Under the pieces are notes generated by a model that searched no databases, had not been told where the DNA came from, and saw nothing but the letters and a program-made list of their open reading frames with translations. A stretch of DNA of 50,429 nt from NCBI GenBank assembly GCA_023384455.1, contig JAHDWH010000014.1:1-50429 (forward strand). The letters are read 5' to 3'. Position numbers and translations under genes: made by a program. Below are positions 16,236 to 24,967 of this stretch, piece by piece; the first letter of the stretch is position 1, and each line of letters opens with the position of its first letter. The stretch comes from Caldilineaceae bacterium (GTDB lineage Bacteria > Chloroflexota > Anaerolineae > Caldilineales > Caldilineaceae).

Positions 16236-18032
16236 TCAGATTGCCACCGCATCCCAACGCTTGAGTAAACTCTGCACTTCCAGCGCGGCCTGTTCCAGTT
16301 CGGTCAGGCGGGCGTCGATGGCGGCCGGGTCGTTCTGCTGGGCGTACCAGTGGACGGCCTGGGCCAGCTCGCTGCAGCGGTGAATCTCCTCGTGCAGGGC
16401 GGTGCGCTGGCGGGCCAGTTCGTCATCCTCTTGCCCGTCGGCGTAGTGCTGGGCCGCGGCCTGCTGCATAGCCTCAATGCGGGGCGGGAAGTCGGCCACC
16501 CGTGCGTGGGTCCGCTGGATGCGGGCGTAGAGGAGGCGATCCTTTAGCTCCCGGAAGACCAACTGGCGGGCCTCGTCCAGATAGTCCACCACCACCTGGG
16601 CCTCGGCAGAGAGATCGGCCTGGGTGCGGCTGTGCCGGCGCGCCCGCTCTTCCGGGCTGATGCGGGGGGTCTGCAGGTAGACCCCGGCTACTTTGCGCAT
16701 GGCGCTGCGCACCTCCTGTTGGGACTGTTCCAGATTGCGCAGCCAGTCGAAGCGGATGGCGATGACCGCGCCCAACAGCCCCACCCCGGCCCCGCCCATA
16801 CGCAGCCAGGGGTAGAGGTCGGGCAACCACAGAGCCACGGCCGCGGCGGCCAGGCCCAGCATTGCGCCCAGAAGAATCAGCATATGGCCCACTTCCAGAC
16901 GGCTGGTCTCCTCGTCGGCGTGGTTCAGATCCACCTTTTCCAGCAGACGGCGGGCGGCCTTGCGGGCCTCCCAGCGTAGTATCTGATCGAGCATCCAGGC
17001 CACAAAGAGGCCGATGAGCGCCGTGCCCCCCACAATGCCAACCGTGTGGGCCCGCTGTTCCGCCGTAGCCAGCATCCCCGGCTCGAAGATGGCGATAGCG
17101 GCCAAGACCAGCGCGGCCAGGGCCGTGGCGATGAGGATGAAATGGCTCAGGTGGTGCAGAACGTGCCAGCGCCCCGCGTGGGCCGAGCGCTCCAACTCCG
17201 CGTCCAACTTGACCAGCGCCGGGGTGGGCGCGAGGTCGGGCAGGCGCTCTTCCTCCCGCTGTTGCAACACCTCCACCACGCCCGGCGCGTCGTCCTCGTC
17301 CAGGGTCTCCTGCACAATCTCGTCCAGAGTCTCTGGGGAGAGGATGGCCTGGTGTTCGTCCAGCCACTCGCGCAGGCGATAGGTGAGGACTTCGGCGTTG
17401 TCCATGCGGTGGATGGCGCTTTGCAGACGGGCGTCTTCCAGCATCCGGGCCAGGGTCTCCCGCTCGATCTGGGCAGCCACCAGATCGGCGTCGGTCTGGA
17501 AGCGCAGGTGCTGGTAGTCCAGTTGGCGGGCGATGGCGAGACCGTAGCTGGTCAATTCGTCCCGCAACAGACGGCTGATCTGACCGCCGATGAGCCGCCG
17601 AATCTCCGGGTCTGTGCGCAATTCTTCCAGCCCGTGGCGCTGCACCAATTCCTGGGCCGCGTCGGCCGCGGCCGCGCTGATGGAGGCGTCGGGGCCGGGG
17701 ATGTCGTCTTCGGCCTGGTATTGCAGCCAGCGCCGCCAGAGGAGCGCGGGATCGGCGATCTCCACCACCAGTTTCCAGCTCAGATTGACCGCTTTACCCT
17801 CGGCTGTATAGAGTTCGGTGATCCAGACAAAGAGGCTGCGGGGCTGGGTGGAAAAGGTGTAGAGTTCGGGCTGGGGCTGGAAGATGCGGCGCGTGCGCTG
17901 GCGGCCAGGGGGCAGCACGCCTTCGGGCTGATCCTCGCGCACCAGCAGGCTATTGTGGGCGGCGGGGATTTCGGCCCAGCGTCTGTCGGGCAGGCTGCGC
18001 CGGGCAATGGGTTCAATGGATTGGGCGGTCAT
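16236..18032 (-). CDS. Membrane-anchored SPFH-like/coiled protein beside Vps4-like ATPase
   Basis: The protein has 598 residues from the ATG at 18032, preceded by a strong AGGAGGAG. The N-terminal 230 residues look SPFH-like by comparison with the other two here: LYTAEGKAVNLSWKLVVEIADPALLW, then DAAQELV...DPEIRRLIGGQISRLLRDEL, then LQSAIHRM. A helical region follows. Four hydrophobic segments lie between about residues 310 and 455 (FILIATALAALVLAAIAIF, VGIVGGTALIGLFVAWML, HMLILLGAMLGLAAAAVALWL, MGGAGVGLLGAVIAIRF). The last 140 residues are helical and charged, probably cytosolic. It is the next gene after the MIT-AAA ATPase (164-bp gap). It could be the membrane platform or substrate for that ATPase; this is inference. 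Confidence 0.65.
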   Translation of the reverse strand: MTAQSIEPIARRSLPDRRWAEIPAAHNSLLVREDQPEGVLPPGRQRTRRIFQPQPELYTFSTQPRSLFVWITELYTAEGKAVNLSWKLVVEIADPALLWRRWLQYQAEDDIPGPDASISAAAADAAQELVQRHGLEELRTDPEIRRLIGGQISRLLRDELTSYGLAIARQLDYQHLRFQTDADLVAAQIERETLARMLEDARLQSAIHRMDNAEVLTYRLREWLDEHQAILSPETLDEIVQETLDEDDAPGVVEVLQQREEERLPDLAPTPALVKLDAELERSAHAGRWHVLHHLSHFILIATALAALVLAAIAIFEPGMLATAEQRAHTVGIVGGTALIGLFVAWMLDQILRWEARKAARRLLEKVDLNHADEETSRLEVGHMLILLGAMLGLAAAAVALWLPDLYPWLRMGGAGVGLLGAVIAIRFDWLRNLEQSQQEVRSAMRKVAGVYLQTPRISPEERARRHSRTQADLSAEAQVVVDYLDEARQLVFRELKDRLLYARIQRTHARVADFPPRIEAMQQAAAQHYADGQEDDELARQRTALHEEIHRCSELAQAVHWYAQQNDPAAIDARLTELEQAALEVQSLLKRWDAVAI

Positions 18033-18054
18033 CGACTCCTCCTGAGAAACGGAA

Positions 18055-18185
18055 GAACACGGATTGGCACGGATGAGAAGGATGTACACGGATTTCAAGA
18101 GGAACACAGATTACGCAGAAACCGCAGATTTTCGCAGAGCTTATCCGTGCAAATCTGTGTATCCGTGTCAATCCGTGTCCCTATT
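18055..18185. repeat. Intergenic 'acacggat/atccgtgt' repeat
   Basis: The gap between the two genes is filled by short A/C-rich words such as ACACGGATT, TACACGGATT and CGCAGATTTTCGCAGA, and their reverse complements ATCCGTGT and AATCCGTG. Together they can fold into a long imperfect hairpin. The same words fill gaps at 11690-11765, 19450-19630, 45605-45715 and 48295-48325. Confidence 0.7.
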
Positions 18186-18195
18186 TTCATATCAA

Positions 18196-19338
18196 TTACC
18201 CTGCTTGGCGGGTGCGGCGGAAGGTCTCGTATTTGCGTAGCTGGTCGGGCGTCACCGACGGGCGGCGCTCGGCCAGGACGGCCTGGAAGTCGCTCAATTC
18301 GACAGAGCGCACCCAATTCATCTCCACCGCGTCCAGAAAGGCGCGCTCGCTGGCTTTGGTGCAGAGATAGGCGATGTCCGCGCCGCTGAAGCCTTCGGTC
18401 AATTCGGCCAGGGCGTCCAGATGCAGACCGGCGGCCAGGGGACGATCTGCTAGGTTCAGTTCCAGAAGGCGCATACGGGCCGGATAGTCGGGCAATCCCA
18501 CATAAATTAGCTCGTCGAAGCGGCCAGGACGCAGGGCCGCGGGGTCGATGGCCCAGGGTTCGTTGGTAGCTCCCATCAGCAGCACCGCGTTCTCGCTCTC
18601 GCCGCCGATGCTCTGGGTCTGGGAGAGAAATTCGGCTACGACTCGGGGCATGACACTGGAGCCGGTGCTGCTGCGTTTGGGCACCAGTGCCTCTACTTCG
18701 TCCAGAAAGATGACGGAACGGCTCTCTTTGCGGGCCGCGGCAAAGAGCGCCGCGATGTTCTGCTCGGCCTTGCCAAACCACTGGCTCATCAGATCGCTGG
18801 AGCGGGCCACAAAGAAGGCGGCATCCAGTTCCCCAGCCACGGCCCGGGCAATGTAGGTTTTGCCTGTGCCCGGCGGGCCATAGAGGAGCAGCCCACCGCC
18901 GGGACGGATGCCAAAACGCCGGGCCTCCTCCGGGTGGGTAAAGGGGTGGATGAGTTTGACGAAAATCTGCTCCTTTACGTCGTCCAGCCCGGCTACGTCG
19001 TCAAAACGCACGCTGGGACGCTCGGCCAGCAGCCAGGGGGGGGCTTCGGCGTCTGGCTCGGCGCGCACCCGTCCCGCTGGCTTCTCGGCCTGCTGGGCCA
19101 GGAGTTCGCCGATCTCTTTGGCCTTGTCCAAGACCCGCTGGCCCTGGGCGTAGCGTTCCCGGCGCACAGCCGCGGAGGCGCTGGAACGGGCCTCGGCGTG
19201 CAGCAGACGGGCGGCTTCCAGATAGTGCTTGCGGGCTTCGTCCAGTTTGCCCGCATTCTGGGCGGCCAAGCCCTGCTGTAGACGCTGTCCTGAGCTTGTC
19301 GAAGGATGGCGTGAGGAGGAAGATGTGGTGTCGGTCAT
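18196..19338 (-). CDS. Vps4-like AAA+ ATPase with N-terminal MIT-like domain (copy 1)
   Basis: The protein has 380 residues. Residues about 17-83 form a three-helix MIT-like region (LAAQNAGKLDEARKHYLEAARLLHAEA...). The AAA core has FDDVAGLDDVKEQI, Walker A GPPGTGKT (154-161), pore-loop LMSQWFGKAE, Walker B VIFLDEVEAL (209-218), sensor-1 MGATNEPW and arginine finger region LRPGRFDELIYV. It ends with SVTPDQLRKYETFRR, like the C-terminal helix of Vps4 (PTVNEEDLEKYEKF-type). Vps4/katanin-class enzymes unfold ESCRT-III or similar polymers on membranes. Residues 9-19 (SRHPSTSSGQR) are encoded by a copy of an interspersed repeat (19289-19305) that has entered the coding region. The start has only a weak ribosome site. 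Confidence 0.85.
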   Translation of the reverse strand: MTDTTSSSSRHPSTSSGQRLQQGLAAQNAGKLDEARKHYLEAARLLHAEARSSASAAVRRERYAQGQRVLDKAKEIGELLAQQAEKPAGRVRAEPDAEAPPWLLAERPSVRFDDVAGLDDVKEQIFVKLIHPFTHPEEARRFGIRPGGGLLLYGPPGTGKTYIARAVAGELDAAFFVARSSDLMSQWFGKAEQNIAALFAAARKESRSVIFLDEVEALVPKRSSTGSSVMPRVVAEFLSQTQSIGGESENAVLLMGATNEPWAIDPAALRPGRFDELIYVGLPDYPARMRLLELNLADRPLAAGLHLDALAELTEGFSGADIAYLCTKASERAFLDAVEMNWVRSVELSDFQAVLAERRPSVTPDQLRKYETFRRTRQAG

Positions 19339-19675
19339 TGGTTTGAATTCCTATTTGTGTATACAAATGGAAATAGATGGTAAATATGGTAAAAATACTA
19401 TAACATGGAAATCTTCGGTTGTCCAGAGTCAGATTTGGAAATAGATAAGGCAAAATGGAACGCGGATGAGGCGGAAAAGACGGAGTTTCGCTGATTTTCA
19501 TCAGGCAACAGGACGGGCTGACACCGATACCGATGAAAATCAGAACACAGATTTCGCAGAGGGCGCAGATTTTCGCAGATTCTTATCCGCACCTATCCAT
19601 CCTTTCCGCGTCATCCGCGTTCTATCAAACATCCGTACTTAATCCCTCCCATCCTTCCCAATCTGTGTTCTTCTT
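19339..19675. other. Intergenic region with inverted 'aacgcggat' repeats
   Basis: No gene is supported. AAAATGGAACGCGGATGAGG near 19457 pairs imperfectly with CGTCATCCGCGTTCTAT near 19608-19624, and several CGCAGATTTTCGCAGA words lie between. This is another copy of the dispersed repeat family, similar to the inner arms of the MITE at 46939-47084. Confidence 0.6.
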
Positions 19676-21475
19676 CTATCGCTGCAACTGGGGCAGAAAG
19701 AGCGGGTAGCCGTTCTGCGCATCCACCACCACAGGCCGGGCGTTGAGGCCGTCCCGATCCTGGGCGTAGACGACGATGCGGTAGAGACCGGCTTCATCGA
19801 AACCCGCATAGGTGGCCCGATAGATGCCGTTGCCCTGGTGGGCGAGGAGAAGCGACGAGTCCGGTTCTGGGATCAGCTCTGCGCCTGGCTCTGGCGGCGC
19901 GTAGGAGGGCGGATAGACGACGGCCCAGACGCTCTGTATCTGCTTGAAGGGGGGCAGGCGCACCTCCGCTTCGATGACACCCCGGCGGTTGGTGATCTGT
20001 TGCGGGCCTGTGGCTGTGTAGATGAGGGGCGGCCAGCGGTCGTCGAAGGAGCCGGGGTTTTGGAAGCCTCGCTGCCGGGCGATGAGCATATCTTCCAGTT
20101 CGTTGGGTATGCCATTGCCGTTGGCGTCCAGCCAGGGGTCCTGGATGCTGCGGATGCCTTTTACACTCAACTGGGCCTCTACAAAACTTTGGAAGACATC
20201 TTTGTTCTGCCAGAGGCCGACCAGAAATCGGTCAGAAAAATCTGCGCCGTTTTGGGAGGCATAGGCGGCGTTGTTCGCGCTGGTGGAGGTGATGACGAGG
20301 CGGCCGGCTTTGCTGATACTGTCGCCGCCTTCGATGAAGCTGCCAGCGTAACAGGCTTCGATGACGACATTGATCTTTACGCCGGGAACTGCGCTCTCCA
20401 ATTGGCTGAGCCAGCCGCGCAGCAGAGTGGGTGTCAGCACTTCTCCGTAGGGGTTGTCCAAAAAGAAGGCGTCCCGGTCGCCGTGATCCATCAGGTAGAG
20501 GGTCAAGGCTCGGTCTGGCCCTACCTTTGACACGGCCCAATTGGTGATGGCCGAACGCAGATTGGTGACGGTGGCAGAGGCGTCCCAGCCCGTGACCGAT
20601 GTGTCCGCCGAAATGTAGTAGATGTCGTCATCGGTATAGTTTTTGGCGAGGAAGAGTTCGTAGACGTCGCCGGTCACCCGGTTGATGTTGGATTGCAGGC
20701 TATCGTTTGTACGATAGCGCCCGCCCACAATAATTAGCGCCCCGGTCTTGTCCTCTACCAGAGAGCGGGCGCTCAGGCTGTAGCGGACGTGGCTGCCGCC
20801 GATTCCAGCGTCGTTGTTGGTGAGGCGGATATAGACTGGGCCGGTGGTCAAAGCATCGAATTCCAGGGTCGCATCCCGAGCAAAGGGTTCGTTCCAGGGG
20901 GTACCGAAAGGTTCATCGCATTCGGCATAGGGTTCCAGCACCACATCGGCGGGGGAGCCGTCGGGCACGTAGGCGTCGATGCGGTAGCGCTGGCCTTCGA
21001 TGACGTCCACTTTGGCCCAGTCAACGTCGGCTGCTTTGTGGAAGGTGTGCTCCTGGGGCAGCGCGGCGAGGGGGATGTGCTGGGCTTGGGCACAGGTGTT
21101 GTCGGGTTCGTAGGGGTCATATCCATTAGTGTCGGATAGCCTGGTCGGTGTCGGCGTTGATGTAGGCGTGTGGGTAGGCGTCTGGGTGAATGTCGGCGTA
21201 TGGGTTGGGGTGTAGGTCGGTGTATGGGTAACGTTCAGAATGACGCCGCCAAACCCGCTGATGAGGGTGTAATCCCCGCTGCTGCTGCGCCCGCCTGAAG
21301 TGTCGCCCAGAACGATCTGGGCTCGATAGTCGCCGCCCGCGCTGGGGCCGCCGCTGCCAAAGGTGAAGCCGAGAAGTCGGAAGCCACCCTCCTCGGCTGC
21401 CGCGCCCTGCCAGAGAAAAAGAAGGGCCACTGCCCCGGCGATCAATAGCGTTGTCAAAGCATTGCCCTTGTTCAT
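19676..21475 (-). CDS. Exported caspase/legumain-like (C13-type fold) cysteine protease
   Basis: The protein has 599 residues. A signal peptide (1-27) is followed by a short beta region ([23 protein letters not shown]), a Thr/Pro linker (about 83-112) and a pre-peptidase-type beta domain (about 118-237, [13 protein letters not shown]). The protease-fold domain begins at [10 protein letters not shown] (246) and contains His in [10 protein letters not shown] (H331) and Cys in [13 protein letters not shown] (C375). This is the His-Gly/Glu-Ala-Cys layout of legumain/caspase-clan enzymes. [14 protein letters not shown] calcium-type motif and a C-terminal beta domain follow. Its start overlaps the stop of the upstream surface-protein gene by 4 bases. 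Both catalytic residues are present, so activity is expected; the substrate is unknown. Confidence 0.8.
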   Translation of the reverse strand: MNKGNALTTLLIAGAVALLFLWQGAAAEEGGFRLLGFTFGSGGPSAGGDYRAQIVLGDTSGGRSSSGDYTLISGFGGVILNVTHTPTYTPTHTPTFTQTPTHTPTSTPTPTRLSDTNGYDPYEPDNTCAQAQHIPLAALPQEHTFHKAADVDWAKVDVIEGQRYRIDAYVPDGSPADVVLEPYAECDEPFGTPWNEPFARDATLEFDALTTGPVYIRLTNNDAGIGGSHVRYSLSARSLVEDKTGALIIVGGRYRTNDSLQSNINRVTGDVYELFLAKNYTDDDIYYISADTSVTGWDASATVTNLRSAITNWAVSKVGPDRALTLYLMDHGDRDAFFLDNPYGEVLTPTLLRGWLSQLESAVPGVKINVVIEACYAGSFIEGGDSISKAGRLVITSTSANNAAYASQNGADFSDRFLVGLWQNKDVFQSFVEAQLSVKGIRSIQDPWLDANGNGIPNELEDMLIARQRGFQNPGSFDDRWPPLIYTATGPQQITNRRGVIEAEVRLPPFKQIQSVWAVVYPPSYAPPEPGAELIPEPDSSLLLAHQGNGIYRATYAGFDEAGLYRIVVYAQDRDGLNARPVVVDAQNGYPLFLPQLQR

Positions 21476-23235
21476 GGGCTGTCCCCCTTCTCCCCCACTT
21501 CCTCCAGCCGCACATCCGCGTAGCCCTGTCGCGGCGCGCTCAACCGCCAGGCAAAGCTGGCGTTGCCATCCCCCTCCCGCGCTTTGACCAGAAATCCATC
21601 GGCCTGAATCTCGGCCACATACAGGACAGCGTCAGCGTAGGGGGTCAGGTGGATGATGTAGGGCTGTTCAATGGCGGCCACAAAGACGGGGTCCAGCGCC
21701 ACCCGTACTTCGCCGTCGTTCAGTGTGGCAATGCCCTCGTCGCTGAAACGCACATCTGCTGCCTCGGACGCGTAGAACTTGCGCTGACCGTATGCGCCCA
21801 GATCGACGGTGGCGGCTTTGGTGCCCGTGGCGGTGAAATCGCCGTAGACCTTCAATTGTTCGTTGACAGGGGCGATACCGCCAACACCCGTGTGGCCCGT
21901 AACCGGGTCAAAGTCCAGGACATTCCAGACGGTCTGATCCGTCGCTGTGCTGTACAGCCCAATTTCTGGATGACCGTCTACGTCTACGTGAAAGATAAGC
22001 CGACTCTTGGGATGCAATAATTGGAGCAAACTCGTATTGGACGCAAAGGAGGTGGTGATGGCGGCCTGTCCGTGTACCATAAAATTGAACTCGTCGGGAC
22101 GCGCATCGCCGTTGATCGCCACATTGCCGGTGCCGGTGTCGATGTCCAGCACATTCCAGCGGGTGATATTCTTCGCTACGTCGTAGATGCCCATTTCCGG
22201 GTGGCCGCTGGGGTCTATGGCGAAGCGCCAGTGAACTTTGGGATGATCCAGACCCAACAGTGTGCCGTCCGCGTCGCTCTTGCGCTGGATGGTCAGTTGC
22301 CCCTCCTTGTCCAGATTGCCGACTCGTCGCCACTGCTGGGTAGCTGCATCCAAATATAAGAACGACAGACTGTCCCCGGTTTCGGTACGGATGGGGATTT
22401 GCCATTTATTGCCATTCGTCCCATTTTCCAGTTCCAGCAGACCGCCGTTGTATTGATCGGCTTGGCGAGTGCTGCGTAACAGGCCATTCTGGGCGGTTAG
22501 GTCGCCGCCGGCTATTATGTGGCTTCTGGCCCAGAACAGCCCATCCCGGCTTAGAATTGCCCGGTCGTACCATTTATCCCCGGCCGCGTCGTAGAAGGCG
22601 AAGCTGAGCTGATCCTCTGGGGTGCCGCGAATCACCAATTGCCAAGTGTCATTGCTGGTAGTGTTGACTAATTCCAGGTATCCACCGTCATCGCTTACAC
22701 CGCCAGGTATGGCGCTGCGCAGACCGCCACCGGAGGTGAATGTGCCCGACGCTGCCCAGGCATCTTCGGCGACTTTGGCCTGTTGGGCATAGGCTGCGGA
22801 AAGGGCATTTTCGGCCAACCGGGCGCGCAGGGCATAGGGTGTTGCCTGAATGGGTTGCCGCGGCGATAGTGCAACAAAGCTGCCAGAACTTGACGGACAA
22901 CGCACTTCGATTTGCAGCCAGCGGGAATTGCCGTCCCAAACGTCGCCGAAATCGGCGTTGGTGTTGAAGATGCCATCAGTTACGGTCAGCGTTTGGGTGA
23001 GCAGCGCGCCCACACGCTCACCCCCCTGGGATGCGTTGTAGAGGGCAAAGCGCAGATCGCAGGGGCCGTTGACCGCGCCCTGACTGTTACGCAGGCTGCC
23101 CTGAATGGGAATCGTCGTAGCAATCGCTTCTGCAGTAGCCAGCCCCAGGGCGTCTGCTCCGCTCTGGGCAGGCTGATAGGAGAACAGCAGAAACGGGAGA
23201 ATCAATAACAGCCAACCAGCGCTTCGCGCGTTCAT
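21472..23235 (-). CDS. Exported fibre-like surface protein (copy 1)
   Basis: The protein has 587 residues; the ATG follows AGGAGGGGACTCT. It has a signal peptide (1-25). A domain around residues 40-135 with [55 protein letters not shown] and [15 protein letters not shown] is shared with the next gene. The rest is a chain of beta-rich repeats ([22 protein letters not shown]...[17 protein letters not shown], repeated as [22 protein letters not shown]...[17 protein letters not shown]), as in phage tail-fibre and adhesin-like proteins. It is coupled to the protease gene downstream by a 4-base overlap. Likely a surface-exposed or secreted fibre; no enzyme motif seen. Confidence 0.75.
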   Translation of the reverse strand: MNARSAGWLLLILPFLLFSYQPAQSGADALGLATAEAIATTIPIQGSLRNSQGAVNGPCDLRFALYNASQGGERVGALLTQTLTVTDGIFNTNADFGDVWDGNSRWLQIEVRCPSSSGSFVALSPRQPIQATPYALRARLAENALSAAYAQQAKVAEDAWAASGTFTSGGGLRSAIPGGVSDDGGYLELVNTTSNDTWQLVIRGTPEDQLSFAFYDAAGDKWYDRAILSRDGLFWARSHIIAGGDLTAQNGLLRSTRQADQYNGGLLELENGTNGNKWQIPIRTETGDSLSFLYLDAATQQWRRVGNLDKEGQLTIQRKSDADGTLLGLDHPKVHWRFAIDPSGHPEMGIYDVAKNITRWNVLDIDTGTGNVAINGDARPDEFNFMVHGQAAITTSFASNTSLLQLLHPKSRLIFHVDVDGHPEIGLYSTATDQTVWNVLDFDPVTGHTGVGGIAPVNEQLKVYGDFTATGTKAATVDLGAYGQRKFYASEAADVRFSDEGIATLNDGEVRVALDPVFVAAIEQPYIIHLTPYADAVLYVAEIQADGFLVKAREGDGNASFAWRLSAPRQGYADVRLEEVGEKGDSP

Positions 23236-23246
23236 AGAGTCCCCTC

Positions 23247-24788
23247 CTAGCGCAATAGAATCAGGGCCTGAACCACTCCCTCTCCGACTTCATTCGCTTC
23301 CAGCGCCTTGGCGATCACCACCCCCGGCGGCGTCGCTTCCGCGCTTAAACTTCGCCAGGCCACCGCGTAGCCCGCAGTCGCCGACGATACCAGCAGATCG
23401 CCGGGCTGGACAGAGCCTGTGACTTTGACCCATTCAACGCCAGCAATCAACGGTTTGCCGCTCCCATTGGCAACAGCCACCACCAGGGGCGAGGCATTCT
23501 CGACACAGTGTTCAAGCGCCTTCGCATCTGTACTCCAGCAGAGTACATCCCCTTCGGCAAAGCGTTCGAGCGTGGCAGAGTGCAATTCCTGGCTGGTTTG
23601 CAAATTCGCTTCTACCAGTCCGCCGGTCTGCAAATTGGGAATCGAGACCAGCCCCGATGCTTCAACAATCAGCGCAGCGGGATGGTCAGGCGTTGCCTGC
23701 CCACGGGCCAGAAGAATACGCGCGCCATCGTGGGCGCGCAGGACAATATCGCCTTCTTGCGCATCAGTCGACCAGGCCCCCGAAACATTGGCATAACCCA
23801 ACGCTGCGGAACGATTCAGCCAGAGGATGCCCCCGGGCTGGTTGTGATCGGTGAAGGTGAGATTATCACCTGTCAGATGGAGATTCCGCCCAACAACAGT
23901 TTTTGTACTGGTCAATACGCCATCGACACGCAGACTGCTGTGAACATCCACTCCACCGGCAAAGTCCCCCTCAAAATTCAGGACCAGTCGATCTTCCGGT
24001 GCGTGAACCAGCGCCCGCCCACCGTCGCCGCGGTCTGCGCCCGCGTTCATATATAGATCCCAACCCATCAGACGAAGCGTCTTACCCTCCACTGTTAAGT
24101 CGCCGGTGATGGTTGTGCCCCCGCCTATACGCACACCACCGGCAAAGTCGTTGGAATGATTGATGGTGAGTGTATTGCCGAAGTCGTGAACCAGCACCCG
24201 CCCCCCTGCGCCCCGTTCGTAGAAAGGGTCAGCATTGAGATAAATATCAGTCGCCCGTACGGAAATTCCGGTAAAATCATCAGTGCCGCCAAAAATTCCG
24301 GTCTTGCTGACCCACAGGTTGCTCTGTACGGTAAAGTCACCTAAACTTTGGCGCGCGTCCGCGGCGTAGAGGGCATAGGGCGCTGGGCTGACCGCCTGAC
24401 GTGGCGTGAGAGTGGCAAAAGCCCCCTGCCCCGCAGGGCAGCGCACGGCTGTCTCCAGCCAGCGGCTGTCTCCGGTGAACGCGCCCGGGCCAAAGTCCAC
24501 CTGCACGGAGAAAAGGCCACTCTGCACGGCAACGCCATCCAGCGCCAGCGTACCCGCCACAGCCCCACCCCCGCTGGCCTGGCCGAAGAGGGTGAGGCGC
24601 AGATCGCAGCTACCCGTCACCGGGCCCAGGCTGTTGGACAGGCTGCCCTGATAGGCAAAGGCGGTCGAAATGGCGTTGGCCGCGGTCGATGGGCGTAGCC
24701 CAACCGCCCCCAGCAGTACCCGCTGCCCGGTCAGAAAAATCAGCAGCAGCATTGTAAACATCCCAAACCATAGAATCTGTTTACGCAT
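23247..24788 (-). CDS. Exported fibre-like surface protein (copy 2)
   Basis: The protein has 513 residues; the ATG follows GGAGAGACGCA. It has a signal peptide or anchor (1-30). The first domain (about 40-140) matches that of the neighbouring gene: [56 protein letters not shown] and [16 protein letters not shown] right-handed beta-helix-like chain of short repeats follows ([44 protein letters not shown], then [39 protein letters not shown]). The C-terminal 120 residues ([28 protein letters not shown]...GDLLVSS) resemble the end caps of beta-helix fibre proteins. It lies 11 bp upstream of the copy 1 gene, so the two are surely one transcript. Confidence 0.75.
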   Translation of the reverse strand: MRKQILWFGMFTMLLLIFLTGQRVLLGAVGLRPSTAANAISTAFAYQGSLSNSLGPVTGSCDLRLTLFGQASGGGAVAGTLALDGVAVQSGLFSVQVDFGPGAFTGDSRWLETAVRCPAGQGAFATLTPRQAVSPAPYALYAADARQSLGDFTVQSNLWVSKTGIFGGTDDFTGISVRATDIYLNADPFYERGAGGRVLVHDFGNTLTINHSNDFAGGVRIGGGTTITGDLTVEGKTLRLMGWDLYMNAGADRGDGGRALVHAPEDRLVLNFEGDFAGGVDVHSSLRVDGVLTSTKTVVGRNLHLTGDNLTFTDHNQPGGILWLNRSAALGYANVSGAWSTDAQEGDIVLRAHDGARILLARGQATPDHPAALIVEASGLVSIPNLQTGGLVEANLQTSQELHSATLERFAEGDVLCWSTDAKALEHCVENASPLVVAVANGSGKPLIAGVEWVKVTGSVQPGDLLVSSATAGYAVAWRSLSAEATPPGVVIAKALEANEVGEGVVQALILLR

Positions 24789-24920
24789 TGCGTCTCTCCT
24801 CTTTCTATCGTCTTCCTATCAGTGCTGGCAGAGGGGTAATAATGAATGGTGAATGGTGAATAGCGAATGGTGAATGGCAAATGATCCCGTCCTGTCATCC
24901 ATCGACAAGCTTGGGACACC

Positions 24921-24962
24921 ACCTGCCACCTGCCACCTGCCACCTGCCACCTGCCACCTGCC
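24921..24962. repeat. Tandem heptamer ACCTGCC
   Basis: Six exact copies of ACCTGCC (24921-24962), just downstream of the stop of the 1365-residue protein's neighbour gap. A second low-complexity run of GTGAATGG-like words precedes it (24843-24880). The 179-bp gap 24789-24967 has nothing else I can name. Confidence 0.9.
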
Positions 24963-24967
24963 ACCCT

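Noticed and set aside
24921..24962. CRISPR array
   Set aside because: The ACCTGCC heptamers are contiguous with no spacers.
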